Below, piece by piece: positions 1 through 7,227 of a stretch of 64,000 nucleotides of DNA. Location of the stretch: assembly GCF_013415125.1 (NCBI RefSeq), contig NZ_JACCDE010000004.1:1-64000 (forward strand), read 5' to 3'. The DNA is from Vreelandella glaciei (GTDB lineage Bacteria; Pseudomonadota; Gammaproteobacteria; Pseudomonadales; Halomonadaceae). The number at the start of each line of letters is the position of its first letter. The stretch's first letter is position 1. The translations under genes were made by a program, and so were the position numbers. Below the pieces are notes generated by a model. It did no database searches, had not been told where the DNA came from, and saw nothing but the letters and a program-made list of their open reading frames with translations.

Positions 1-162
1 GTTGTCGGTATCCCATGCTCTGCTTCACTTTGGTAGGTAAGGCAGAGAGGGTACCGGCGCTGGCCCTCCTGCCTCTACCTTGTGATCCAAAGTGCTGCGC
101 TTATTCTATGAATCCAGGTATTAAATGACAGCTCGTTTTACGGGCTTTCTCTGCAGGATTTA

Positions 163-405
163 GTGCTGGAAGAGTGTAAAGCGCATAATGTTGACTTTCG
201 AGAAGGTGATTTTAGTAATTCAAATTTCACTTACAGTGACCTGTCCGGATGTTTTTTTGTTAACACAAATTTAACGGGAGCAGATTTTTCAGAAGCGTCT
301 GACTACAACATAGATATCTACCGAAACATAATTAAAAAGGCTAAATTTAGTCGCTTTGAGGCTGTTAGGCTTTTAGATAGCCTTGAAATTGAGTTAGTCG
401 ATTAA
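163..405 (+). CDS. Pentapeptide-repeat protein, probably N-terminally truncated
   Basis: The product of 80 residues has repeats of the A(D/N)LXX type (for example NVDF, GDFSNSNF, SDLSG, TNLTGADF) followed by a tail ending KAKFSRFEAVRLLDSLEIELVD-like, which is the usual C-terminus of short YjbI-type pentapeptide proteins. Such proteins fold as right-handed beta-helices; their cellular job is mostly unknown. A GTG at 163 has AGGA a few bases upstream, so it could be a real start. However the same frame is open back to 112 and still reads pentapeptide-like (SSFYGLSLQDL), and a TGA at 109-111 closes it. An ATG at 108 lies in another frame. The gene may therefore be a decayed longer protein. Confidence 0.55.
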   Translation: MLEECKAHNVDFREGDFSNSNFTYSDLSGCFFVNTNLTGADFSEASDYNIDIYRNIIKKAKFSRFEAVRLLDSLEIELVD

Positions 406-467
406 GTTAAATATTTTACAATATAGGACTGAAGCTACCAACAAGAGGTTGAGGTCGGTCATTCAAT

Positions 468-495
468 CACTGGGACGGCGTACCGCCCCTTAGTG
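468..495. terminator. Hairpin downstream of symporter operon
   Basis: CACTGGGACGGCG pairs imperfectly with CGCCCCTTAGTG around a short loop. It sits 35 bases past the stop of the small transporter subunit on the minus strand and also beyond the pentapeptide gene. There is no long T-tract, so termination is plausible, not certain. Confidence 0.35.
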
Positions 496-530
496 TTGTT
501 AGGTTAAATCGAGTGATGGTCGTGGCTACT

Positions 531-662
531 TCAAACCAACTCACGTTTCTCAAGCAGTGCAACGCGAATGTCTTTTACAGTGGCCACGCCGATAATTGCC
601 AGTACGGCGAGCGAGATTAACGGCCAGATCAGTACATATAACGCCAATATAAATGTTTGCAT
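531..662 (-). CDS. Putative transporter small subunit (43 aa membrane protein)
   Basis: A 43-codon reading frame begins with ATG at 662 and ends with TGA at 531. Its product is a single hydrophobic helix (about residues 4-27, with the segment YVLIWPLISLAVLAII) followed by a short charged tail ending KRELV. An AGGAAAG ribosome-binding site lies about 3-4 bases before the start. It follows the symporter gene by 73 bases on the same strand. This matches the small proteins annotated as putative transporter small subunits next to SSS-family symporters in Halomonas and relatives; whether it is needed for transport is not known. It is too short to be picked up by usual ORF cut-offs. Confidence 0.75.
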   Translation of the reverse strand: MQTFILALYVLIWPLISLAVLAIIGVATVKDIRVALLEKRELV

Positions 663-735
663 ATTCTTTCCTATTGCCTGGCTGATGCGCGATGGCGCAC
701 CAGCGAATGTTTTACTTCAGCTTGTTATCCAGGGC

Positions 736-2388
736 TTAGGCCTGAGTAGCCGGCTTGGCCGGATCGTAGTTAATGACTTTTTGATCGATCTGTGTAAAGT
801 CGAACTTGCTTGAACTCAGTAGGCTGATGCCGATGCAGACAATCGTGCTGACGCCGTAGGCCATCAAGGAGGCCAGCAGCACCGTGTAGTCCCGCAAGAA
901 GCCGACGCTGAAGAAGGCCAGGCCGATGGCGCTGAGTGCACCGACGATCAACCCGACCCTGCGTCCGCAGAATCCGAAGGCCATCAGGCCAAGCACCACA
1001 CCACCGCCCATAGCAGCCAGTAACTCAAACAGCCCCGCGATCACGCCGACCATGGGCACCAGCTCGAATCGGGCGATGCAGAACATCAGCAAGCCAGCGA
1101 TAACCGCCGAGGTGAAGGCCGTATTGGTAACCCGGTTCCAGAAACAGCTGGCGATCACCGGAAACACAATCGCGCCCCAGAGCGCGCCAACGAAGACCAG
1201 CATGATCAGGATATCCATTGAGAAGCTGGCGAGAATCACCCCAATCAGCGTCGCGACGATCATGGTCAGCCTGCCAATAAACAGCATCTTGGTTGGGTCG
1301 GGATTGTTTTTAGCAATGTTCTTGCCATACACATCAGCCATCACAATCGCTGACATGGCGGAAAGATCCGAGTCGGCGGTGGAGGAGAGCGAGCCGATCA
1401 CTAGGATAAAGAACAGCCCAATAAACACCGGCGAAAGGTACATAGACACCATTTGCGGTATCAGGTTGTTCATATCGCCATCGATAGGCTCCATGCCGGT
1501 CATCAGGGCCATCAAGCCAATCATGCCCAGCCCGATAACGATCGCACCGTAGCCAATTGTCGCGGTGATGAAGGTGGGTTTGATGTGATCTTCGCGCACG
1601 GCGAATAGGCGCTGGGAGATAGTCTGGTTGCCAATCGCGTAGGCCAGCACCGCTACAAAGAAGGGCGCGCCTTGATTAAGGATCGCATCCATCGAGAACA
1701 GATTTGCCTGTTCTGGCGTCAGTAGACTCATGCCGTCCGATAGCGTTTGCGGGCCGCCGAGAGCGAACATTACCGCCGGAATGATCAGGATGGCGACGGC
1801 CATCATCGCCATCAGCTGGGCAAAGTCAGTGAGTACCGAGGCGCGAAAGCCCGACCACAGCGTGTAGGACAACACCCCGACCCCAGCGATAACCACCCCA
1901 GCCTGGAAGGACAATGGCGAAAGCACCGAGACCAGTGCGCCGGAAGCCGTAAAGTTGACCATTAGGCTAATGATGCTGCCCAGGATGTTGGAAGACGCGA
2001 GAATCAGCTGGCTGGAAGAGCCATGCCGAGCATGGATCAGCTCACCCAGCGTGTGCGCGTTGGGTGCCAACTTGCGGAAACGACGTCCAAAGGGATAGAT
2101 AAACAGGATCATCAGGGCGCCCCATAATCCGTAATGTAAGGGGCCGGAAATGCCGTAGGTATAACCCGAGGTAGCGGCGCCGTAGAACGAGGCGGCCCAG
2201 ATCCAGGTGGCGGTCATGCTGGCGGCGCCAAGTCCAAAACCGATCTGATGGTTGGACACCATGAAGGCGTCGGTATTTTCCTTTTTCTTTTTAATCAGCA
2301 AGGTCAGCAGGTAAGTGCCGCCGTAAAAAGCCGCAAGTAAGGCGAGCACGGTCAGTGTAGAGAACTGATAGAAACTTTCTTCGTTCAT
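736..2388 (-). CDS. Sodium:solute symporter family (SSS) transporter
   Basis: The 550-residue protein is hydrophobic throughout, with about 13-14 predicted membrane helices, as in SSS (TC 2.A.21) transporters that couple Na+ entry to uptake of a solute. Family-like features are the N-terminal TATWIWAASFYGAA stretch, SGFRASVLTDFAQ near residue 185, GNQTISQRLFAVR near 265 and the SLSSTADSDLSA segment near 350, the last being typical of Na+-site helices. The substrate cannot be read from the sequence; it resembles the branch that includes urea and amino-acid-like symporters. A 43-residue membrane protein gene follows at 73 bases. No strong ribosome-binding site is visible before the ATG, so the exact start is less sure. 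Confidence 0.9.
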   Translation of the reverse strand: MNEESFYQFSTLTVLALLAAFYGGTYLLTLLIKKKKENTDAFMVSNHQIGFGLGAASMTATWIWAASFYGAATSGYTYGISGPLHYGLWGALMILFIYPFGRRFRKLAPNAHTLGELIHARHGSSSQLILASSNILGSIISLMVNFTASGALVSVLSPLSFQAGVVIAGVGVLSYTLWSGFRASVLTDFAQLMAMMAVAILIIPAVMFALGGPQTLSDGMSLLTPEQANLFSMDAILNQGAPFFVAVLAYAIGNQTISQRLFAVREDHIKPTFITATIGYGAIVIGLGMIGLMALMTGMEPIDGDMNNLIPQMVSMYLSPVFIGLFFILVIGSLSSTADSDLSAMSAIVMADVYGKNIAKNNPDPTKMLFIGRLTMIVATLIGVILASFSMDILIMLVFVGALWGAIVFPVIASCFWNRVTNTAFTSAVIAGLLMFCIARFELVPMVGVIAGLFELLAAMGGGVVLGLMAFGFCGRRVGLIVGALSAIGLAFFSVGFLRDYTVLLASLMAYGVSTIVCIGISLLSSSKFDFTQIDQKVINYDPAKPATQA

Positions 2389-2885
2389 TGAATACCCATA
2401 GGCTTTGCAGCCCTAGCATCCTTTATAGCAACCAGAGCTCCATTCACGGAGTGGCCGCCACAGGAAGTAAGTAAAAAACAGAACATCTTTCTAGTTATGT
2501 CTGTAGCGAGATGAGACCGCGGTTGGCAGTCGGGTAGCGCAATATCCGGCGTTGGAGACGCCGTGGTAAGAGGGCCAGATCAGCGTCCACAGCGAGGTGC
2601 AACACAGCGCTGGGAAAGTCGATCCGGTCGGCTAGCCTACTCTCTCAAGCTCGCCCCGTCCAGGTAGCATGCCGTGGGGAGACCTGGAATATTGAGCGGC
2701 GTGGCTGATGTGGCGCCGCATAAAAATGAGTTAAAGGGCAAAATATGTTGCCGCGTGAAAGGTGCACATCATTCCTAGCTGAGGCTACGTTAGATATTGA
2801 GCGTATGGCTCGATTATTATTGAAGCTTGGTTTAACGTCTGAAAACTGAAGCTGCTAATCAGCTGTCGAAGTCAATTAAAAAAGC
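2389..2885. other. 497-base intergenic region holding repeat copy A
   Basis: No convincing gene. It contains the promoter side of the symporter gene, the intergenic repeat copy at 2605-2742, and an AT-richer stretch downstream of mntP with a weak AGCTG/CAGCT inverted repeat at 2850-2864. Confidence 0.6.
2605..2742. repeat. Dispersed intergenic repeat, copy A
   Basis: This 138-base stretch aligns without gaps to 7024-7161 at roughly 80 percent identity by eye. Shared blocks include CGGTCGGCTAGCCTA, TCTCTCAAGCTC, CCGTCCAGGTAG and AAAAATGAGTTAAAGGGCA. In this copy TCCAGGT (2659-2665) and ACCTGGA (2682-2688) form a perfect inverted repeat. It carries no obvious open reading frame. Confidence 0.75.
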
Positions 2886-3446
2886 CTAAAAAATCGCCGT
2901 ATGCTTTGCTAGTACCGCCAATCCAATCCCGATTAGAACCACACCACCGATTAGCTCGGCCCAGTGGCCAACAAAATTACCGAGCTTATGGCCAAGTAGC
3001 GTGCCCATTGAGGCCATTAACGTTGTTGCAAGTCCGATGGCTAAGCTGGTGGCGATAATATTGGCATCAATAAACGCCAGGCTGGCGCCGACGGCCATAG
3101 CATCAATGCTGGTAGCGGTAGCTGTTAGAATTAACAGCCAGAGTGTTTGCGTGCGGTGCGCTATCTTGTCTTCTTTTTTGAGCCCGGCGTAAATCATATG
3201 TAGGCCAATAATCGAAAGTAGGATAAACGCCACCCAGTGATCCCAGGCTTGCACATACTGTTGCGACACTTTTCCGGCAGCCCAGCCGAGCACCGGGGTA
3301 ATCGCTTCAATGATGCCAAATACCAAGCCAATACCGATCGCATGGCGAAATTTTGGCTTTTTAAGCTCAGTGCCTTTGCTGATGGAGGCGGCGAAGGCAT
3401 CCGCTGACATGGAAATGGCCAGGAGCAGCAGGGTGATAGGTGTCAT
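2886..3446 (-). CDS. mntP: Manganese efflux pump MntP
   Basis: The 186-residue protein has the two-fold repeated three-helix layout of the MntP family (formerly DUF204/YebN). Characteristic motifs are the N-terminal SMSADAFAASISKG, with conserved Asp, and the matching TATSIDAMAVGAS segment in the second half near residue 113. MntP exports Mn2+ across the inner membrane and protects against manganese excess. Length and both Asp-containing repeats fit the family. It lies alone on the minus strand downstream of the molybdate operon. An MntR-like box is found upstream at 3613-3632, consistent with metal control. No yybP-ykoY riboswitch pattern could be recognised. Confidence 0.93.
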   Translation of the reverse strand: MTPITLLLLAISMSADAFAASISKGTELKKPKFRHAIGIGLVFGIIEAITPVLGWAAGKVSQQYVQAWDHWVAFILLSIIGLHMIYAGLKKEDKIAHRTQTLWLLILTATATSIDAMAVGASLAFIDANIIATSLAIGLATTLMASMGTLLGHKLGNFVGHWAELIGGVVLIGIGLAVLAKHTAIF

Positions 3447-3612
3447 GAAATATGAACTCTCGCTGAAAAGTACCGCGCATATCCACTTACTGGCATGGCG
3501 TTAATAGACATACCTGAGTGCAGAGGTCGGGTATTCAATAGCGGTGAATGCTAGCATGTTTTTTTAAATAAGAAAGGCGGTATCCTGAAAATAAAGTTGT
3601 TAATGGTAAACT

Positions 3613-3632
3613 AACATAGCCGTAGCTAACTA
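3613..3632. promoter_or_regulatory. Candidate MntR box upstream of mntP
   Basis: The sequence AACATAGC-CGTA-GCTAACTA has a left half identical to the enterobacterial MntR half-site AACATAGC, a 4-base spacer, and GCTA of the expected right half GCTATGTT (12 of 16 half-site bases). It lies 167-186 bases before the mntP start on the intergenic side. Confidence 0.45.
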
Positions 3633-3714
3633 TTAAGATATAGATTTATTTGCAAGCATTAATAGCTTTAGATTGACTGTTAAAGAGACTTAATTGTTTA
3701 GTTAATGCTCGGTG

Positions 3715-4824
3715 TCAAATCGAATTAAACGATACGCTGCGAATTAGCGCGGTGACCTCTTTGCCGATATATAGCCCCATTTCATCTCGCGACTTGCGAG
3801 TTAAGCGTGCTCGCAGGTGAAAGTTGCCTACCTGCAATCTCAGCTCAACGGTGTGGGGCGTTTCTGGCAATGTAGTCATATCGTCAATGATGGCGGTGAG
3901 TTGGTTCCGATAGCTGGTGCCCTTGGTGGCCGCTAACGACAGTGCAATGTCTCGAACGGGAATGCGTACTCGTAAATGGCTGTCGATAGGCGCAGAGGTG
4001 CCGGGCACTGTCAACTGATGTGTGGCATCAAGTGCTATCCGAGTCAGGTTGTATTTGCTGTCGTGGTTGACCACTGTTCCTTCGAGGATGGACGCCGCGT
4101 CAAAGCCTCCCAGTGCATAGGTAAGGTCGAAACGTTGCAGCAGTGTGCCTAGGTGATCACTTGCTTGAATGCTTCCTTCTTTCATCAGCACAAGATGGTC
4201 GGCAATGGCCGAAATCTCTTCCGGATCATGGCTGATGTAAATCACGGGGATTTCTACTTGTTTTGTCAGGCGAGCGATAAAGCGAAGTAGCTCCTCTTTG
4301 CGTGCCCCGTCCAATCCGGTCAGTGGTTCATCCATTAGTAGCAGTTGAGGGCCGCTTAGCAACGCTCGGCCAATCGCAACGCGCCTTGCTTCCCCGCCGG
4401 ATAGTGTTCCGGGCATGCGTTTGAGCAAGGCGGTAATGCCCAGAAGTTCGACTATCTCATCGAAACGGGCTGCCGCGTGCGCTGGCATGCCATAGGTGAG
4501 GTTGCCCCGTACCCGGTAGTGAGGAAAGAGTCGGGCTTCCTGAAACACAACCCCAATTCTGCGTTTATGAGCTGGAACGCAAATGCGGCGCCGGGTATCC
4601 AGCAGTACCTGTTCGCCCAGTTGGATAACACCGCTGTCGGGATATTCAAGGCCAGCAATTAAGCGCAACAGACTAGTCTTGCCGCTCCCTGACGTACCAA
4701 AAATGCCGGTCACGCCGCATGCTGGAAGCACTAGTTCGGTCTGGAGGTGAAAGTTACCCAGTCGCTGGTCGACAGACAACGATAGTGACGAAGGGTTGGT
4801 AGGCAACTCGGGCTTAATAGCCAT
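3715..4824 (-). CDS. modC: Molybdate ABC transporter ATP-binding protein ModC
   Basis: The 369-residue ATPase energises molybdate import. Visible motifs are Walker A GTSGSGKTS near residue 43, the signature LSGGEARR near 141, Walker B LLLMDEP near 160 and a switch histidine in YISHDPEE near 196. Residues from about 290 form a C-terminal molybdate/TOBE (Mop) domain (HLRVRIPVRDIALS and NQLTAIIDDM), which is characteristic of ModC. The ATG at 4824 has AGGAA 5 bases upstream and overlaps the end of modB by 11 bases, so translation is probably coupled. It is the last gene of modE-modA-modB-modC. Confidence 0.95.
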   Translation of the reverse strand: MAIKPELPTNPSSLSLSVDQRLGNFHLQTELVLPACGVTGIFGTSGSGKTSLLRLIAGLEYPDSGVIQLGEQVLLDTRRRICVPAHKRRIGVVFQEARLFPHYRVRGNLTYGMPAHAAARFDEIVELLGITALLKRMPGTLSGGEARRVAIGRALLSGPQLLLMDEPLTGLDGARKEELLRFIARLTKQVEIPVIYISHDPEEISAIADHLVLMKEGSIQASDHLGTLLQRFDLTYALGGFDAASILEGTVVNHDSKYNLTRIALDATHQLTVPGTSAPIDSHLRVRIPVRDIALSLAATKGTSYRNQLTAIIDDMTTLPETPHTVELRLQVGNFHLRARLTRKSRDEMGLYIGKEVTALIRSVSFNSI

Positions 4825-5515
4825 CGCGTTCCTGCAAGCGTTGTCGGGTGCGCCTTGCTAGCCACTCTGAAGCAACCAATGAAAGCAGGGCGATCACAAT
4901 AGCAATCAGACAAAGGCGCGCGGCGGCTGATTCTTGCCCTGGTGTTTGGATCAGTGTGTAAAGGGCTAGCGGCAAAGTACGGGTTTCACCGGGAATGTTT
5001 GAGGCGAAGGTGATCGTCGCGCCAAACTCGGAAAGAGCACGGGCAAACGCCAAGACGGTTCCCGTCAGCAAGCCTGGAACCGCTAATGGCAGCGTGATGG
5101 TGGCGAAAATGCGCCAGCGGCTGGCGCCTAGGGTGCTGGCGGCGGCTTCCAGTTTGGGGTCAACCGCTTCAAGCGATAATCGTAGTGCTCTCACCAGCAG
5201 CGGAAAAGCCATCACGCCGCTGGCTATAGCGGCGCCTTGCCAGGTAAAGGGCAGTAACACGTCCAGTGTGGCGTACAGCCACTGACCGACAACGCCTTGC
5301 CTGCCTAATGCCACTAGCAACAGATAACCTACCACTACGGGTGGCAGAACCAATGGAAGATGAATCAAACCATCTACGAGTGACTTGCCTCTAAAGTCGT
5401 GACGGGCCAACCACCAGGCGACCGCGATGCCTAGTGGTAAAATCCAGGCGACAGCCGCCAAGCCAATCAGCAGGCTGAGACGAATGGCTTCCCATTCGGC
5501 AAGGGACAGCGTCAC
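4814..5515 (-). CDS. modB: Molybdate ABC transporter permease ModB
   Basis: The 233-residue protein has about five to six membrane helices. It carries the family hallmarks LPLVLPPVVVGYLLL near residue 52 and the EAA loop EAAASTLGASRWRIF near 122 that contacts ModC, plus RALSEFGATI near 165. It forms the inner-membrane channel for molybdate. Its GTG start overlaps the TGA of modA (GTGA, 4 bases), and its 3' end overlaps modC by 11 bases, so the three genes are one translation-coupled unit. Confidence 0.95.
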   Translation of the reverse strand: MTLSLAEWEAIRLSLLIGLAAVAWILPLGIAVAWWLARHDFRGKSLVDGLIHLPLVLPPVVVGYLLLVALGRQGVVGQWLYATLDVLLPFTWQGAAIASGVMAFPLLVRALRLSLEAVDPKLEAAASTLGASRWRIFATITLPLAVPGLLTGTVLAFARALSEFGATITFASNIPGETRTLPLALYTLIQTPGQESAAARLCLIAIVIALLSLVASEWLARRTRQRLQERDGY

Positions 5516-6297
5516 GGCGTGCTAATGCTCGTATCAAAGCCATGCTCAGCAAAGATGTTGAGCGCCTCTTCACTCGCTAGCCATTCCCGTAACGCGATAG
5601 CCGCTGCGTTTTGTTCGGCGTCAATCAGCGCGATTGGATAGGTAATTGGATCGTGGCTGTCGGCGGGGAAAAGCCCCAGTACTCTGACACGTTCACTGGC
5701 AAAGGCGTCAGTTTGGTACACCACTCCCACCGGCGTTTCCTGCCGTTCGACCAGCGTCAGCGCCGCGCGTACATCGTTGCCGCGTGCAAGCAACGGCTGC
5801 AATTCTTCCCACTCACCCAGCGCTTCCAGCGCCTGCTTAGTATAGATACCTGCGGGCACGTGATCTGGGTCACCCACCGAGAGGCGGTTGCGATCTCCCA
5901 ATAGCGTCGTAATGTGTATGCCTTCGCCTGGCGTGAACTGTTCGGGGAGATCTGAGCTGGCAGAGACTAACGCCAAACGATTTTGCAGCAAGTCGCTACG
6001 CTGTTGAACGTTGATGCCTTGCGCTTCCAGCCAGTCCATCCACTGAACATTGGCGGAGAGGAACAGGTCCGCTGGACTGCCGTTAGCGATTTGCCTAGCG
6101 AGGGTAGAAGAAGAGGCGTAAATGGCGGTGACATCTACCTGATTGTGGGATTCGTAAACGGAGAGGGCTTCATTGAGCGCGTCAGTAAGCGATGCCGCCG
6201 CCGCTACCTGTACTTCCGTGGCAGCTGTAGCCGTGACGGGCAGTCCGAACATCAGCACGGCAGCCAAGCTACGGCAATTGATAGGTGGGGTTAGCAT
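5512..6297 (-). CDS. modA: Molybdate ABC transporter substrate-binding protein ModA
   Basis: The periplasmic molybdate-binding protein is 261 residues from the start chosen here. The ATG at 6297 has GGAGA about 6 bases upstream and opens a normal signal peptide ending near VTATAATEV. A start at 6363 would add 22 residues in front of the signal and is less likely. Motifs fit ModA: AAAASLTDAL at the mature N-terminus, ASSSTLARQI, GSPADLFLSAN, and VGDPDHVPAGIYTKQAL near residue 143. ModA delivers molybdate or tungstate to ModBC. The leader before the start contains a palindrome that may be a ModE operator. Confidence 0.94.
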   Translation of the reverse strand: MLTPPINCRSLAAVLMFGLPVTATAATEVQVAAAASLTDALNEALSVYESHNQVDVTAIYASSSTLARQIANGSPADLFLSANVQWMDWLEAQGINVQQRSDLLQNRLALVSASSDLPEQFTPGEGIHITTLLGDRNRLSVGDPDHVPAGIYTKQALEALGEWEELQPLLARGNDVRAALTLVERQETPVGVVYQTDAFASERVRVLGLFPADSHDPITYPIALIDAEQNAAAIALREWLASEEALNIFAEHGFDTSISTP

Positions 6298-6303
6298 GAT
6301 TTT

Positions 6304-6333
6304 CTCCGCTATTTTCGATTGGATATAGCGGAG
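6304..6333. promoter_or_regulatory. Palindrome over modA ribosome-binding site, ModE-operator-like
   Basis: CTCCGCTAT and ATAGCGGAG form a perfect 9-base inverted repeat separated by 12 bases. The CGCTATAT core on the minus strand resembles the half-site of known ModE operators (ATCGCTATATA). The proximal arm includes the GGAG of the modA ribosome-binding site, so it could act on DNA as an operator or in RNA as a hairpin hiding the Shine-Dalgarno sequence. It lies between modE and modA, allowing modABC control apart from modE. Confidence 0.5.
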
Positions 6334-6376
6334 GTTGCACAAAGTCCTCTGGCAGCTCAACATAAATCAGCGGCCC

Positions 6377-6751
6377 TTATTGCTCAGTACTATTGAGCGG
6401 GGCTAGCAACGACAGCAGGGCTTGGGCATCGACAGACTGCTGCGAGAGTTGGGTTTCCAAGGCACGGTAGTGAGCAAGCACCTGTTTGCCCAGTTCGGTC
6501 AGATGGGCACCACCGCGTTCATTACCCCCCGAGCTTGTGGAAACGAGAGGTGATAGGAAGTGGTTATTCATGGTGTCGATAAGCTGCCACGCTTTTTTGT
6601 AGCTCATTTTAAGGGCCCGCCCTCCTGCCGAGATGGAACCCGTTTGTTCAACCATTTCTAGCAAATCTGCTTTGCCCGGGCCAATAATCACATCACGATG
6701 CAACGCTAAGCGTAATTGAAACGTTGGTTGAAAATGATGGGTCCGAGTCAT
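6377..6751 (-). CDS. modE: ModE-type molybdate-responsive regulator, DNA-binding domain only
   Basis: The 124-residue protein corresponds to the N-terminal winged-helix domain of ModE: GPGKADLLEMVEQTGSIS near residue 25, ALKMSYKKAWQLIDTMN near 46, and GGNERGGAHLTELGKQ near 75. The C-terminal molbindin (Mop) domains that bind molybdate in E. coli ModE are absent, as in many short ModE/LysR-like regulators (the class often called ModE-N). How it senses molybdate is therefore unclear. It heads the mod gene set and has an AGGAGA ribosome-binding site. A ModE-like palindrome lies just downstream, before modA. Confidence 0.87.
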   Translation of the reverse strand: MTRTHHFQPTFQLRLALHRDVIIGPGKADLLEMVEQTGSISAGGRALKMSYKKAWQLIDTMNNHFLSPLVSTSSGGNERGGAHLTELGKQVLAHYRALETQLSQQSVDAQALLSLLAPLNSTEQ

Positions 6752-7227
6752 TTAGTATCTCCTGTACATAAAATTTATGACAAAGTATTTAGGTATAACT
6801 AGAGATGATGGCCTAGGGCTCCAAATACAACGCTAGTGGAGAGGTTGAGTGCCGGGAACGGCTTTCTTCAGCATTTTAGTGTGCCCTCGCCAGACTAGTT
6901 GTCCAGAAGGAATGCCTGTGTCGGGTTACTGTAATACCTGAGACGATGGGTCGGCGGCCTCAAGTTCTAAGTGCAACGCTATTGAAGAGTGCTCGGGCTG
7001 GCGACGGATTTCTTGGGCAGGTGCAGTGCTGGAAAGGTTGACCCGGTCGGCTAGCCTATTCTCTCAAGCTCAGCCCGTCCAGGTAGGATGCCCTGGGCAG
7101 GCCTGGTGTATTGATTGGCGCGGCTGATGTTGATCAGTATAAAAATGAGTTAAAGGGCAACAAATTTGAACGTAGTTAATAGAACGGTTGGGGGGAGAAA
7201 ACAACAAGGTGCCAGTAACGCTGGTGA
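6752..7227. other. 476-base intergenic region with repeat copy B
   Basis: No gene is evident. The region holds repeat copy B at 7024-7161. Two further stretches, beginning at 6802 (GAGATGATGG) and 6940 (GAGACGATGG), resemble each other weakly with a 138-base period (shared AACGCTA, GTCCAG..GGATGCC-like and TTTCTT blocks), so the region may have grown by duplication. Confidence 0.5.
7024..7161. repeat. Dispersed intergenic repeat, copy B
   Basis: This is the partner of 2605-2742: same length, same orientation, no gaps. The inverted repeat of copy A survives as CCAGG...CCTGG around TGCCCTGGGCA, itself a short hairpin. Both copies lie in gaps between minus-strand genes. Confidence 0.75.

Noticed and set aside
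568-813. 81-residue plus-strand frame
   Set aside because: It lies opposite the 43-residue transporter subunit and the end of the symporter gene; the minus-strand genes have motifs and ribosome-binding sites.
926-1552. 208-residue plus-strand frame inside the symporter gene
   Set aside because: It is antisense to a well-supported membrane protein and has a Pro/Ile/Ser-rich composition without motifs.
2745-2849. 34-codon plus-strand frame after intergenic repeat A (MLPRERCTSF...)
   Set aside because: It has a weak AAAGGGC site but no recognisable motif, and repeat copy B does not keep the ATG or frame.
3447-3714. yybP-ykoY manganese riboswitch upstream of mntP
   Set aside because: The expected GGGGAGTAG-type and paired conserved loops could not be found on the minus strand; only the MntR-like box is supported.
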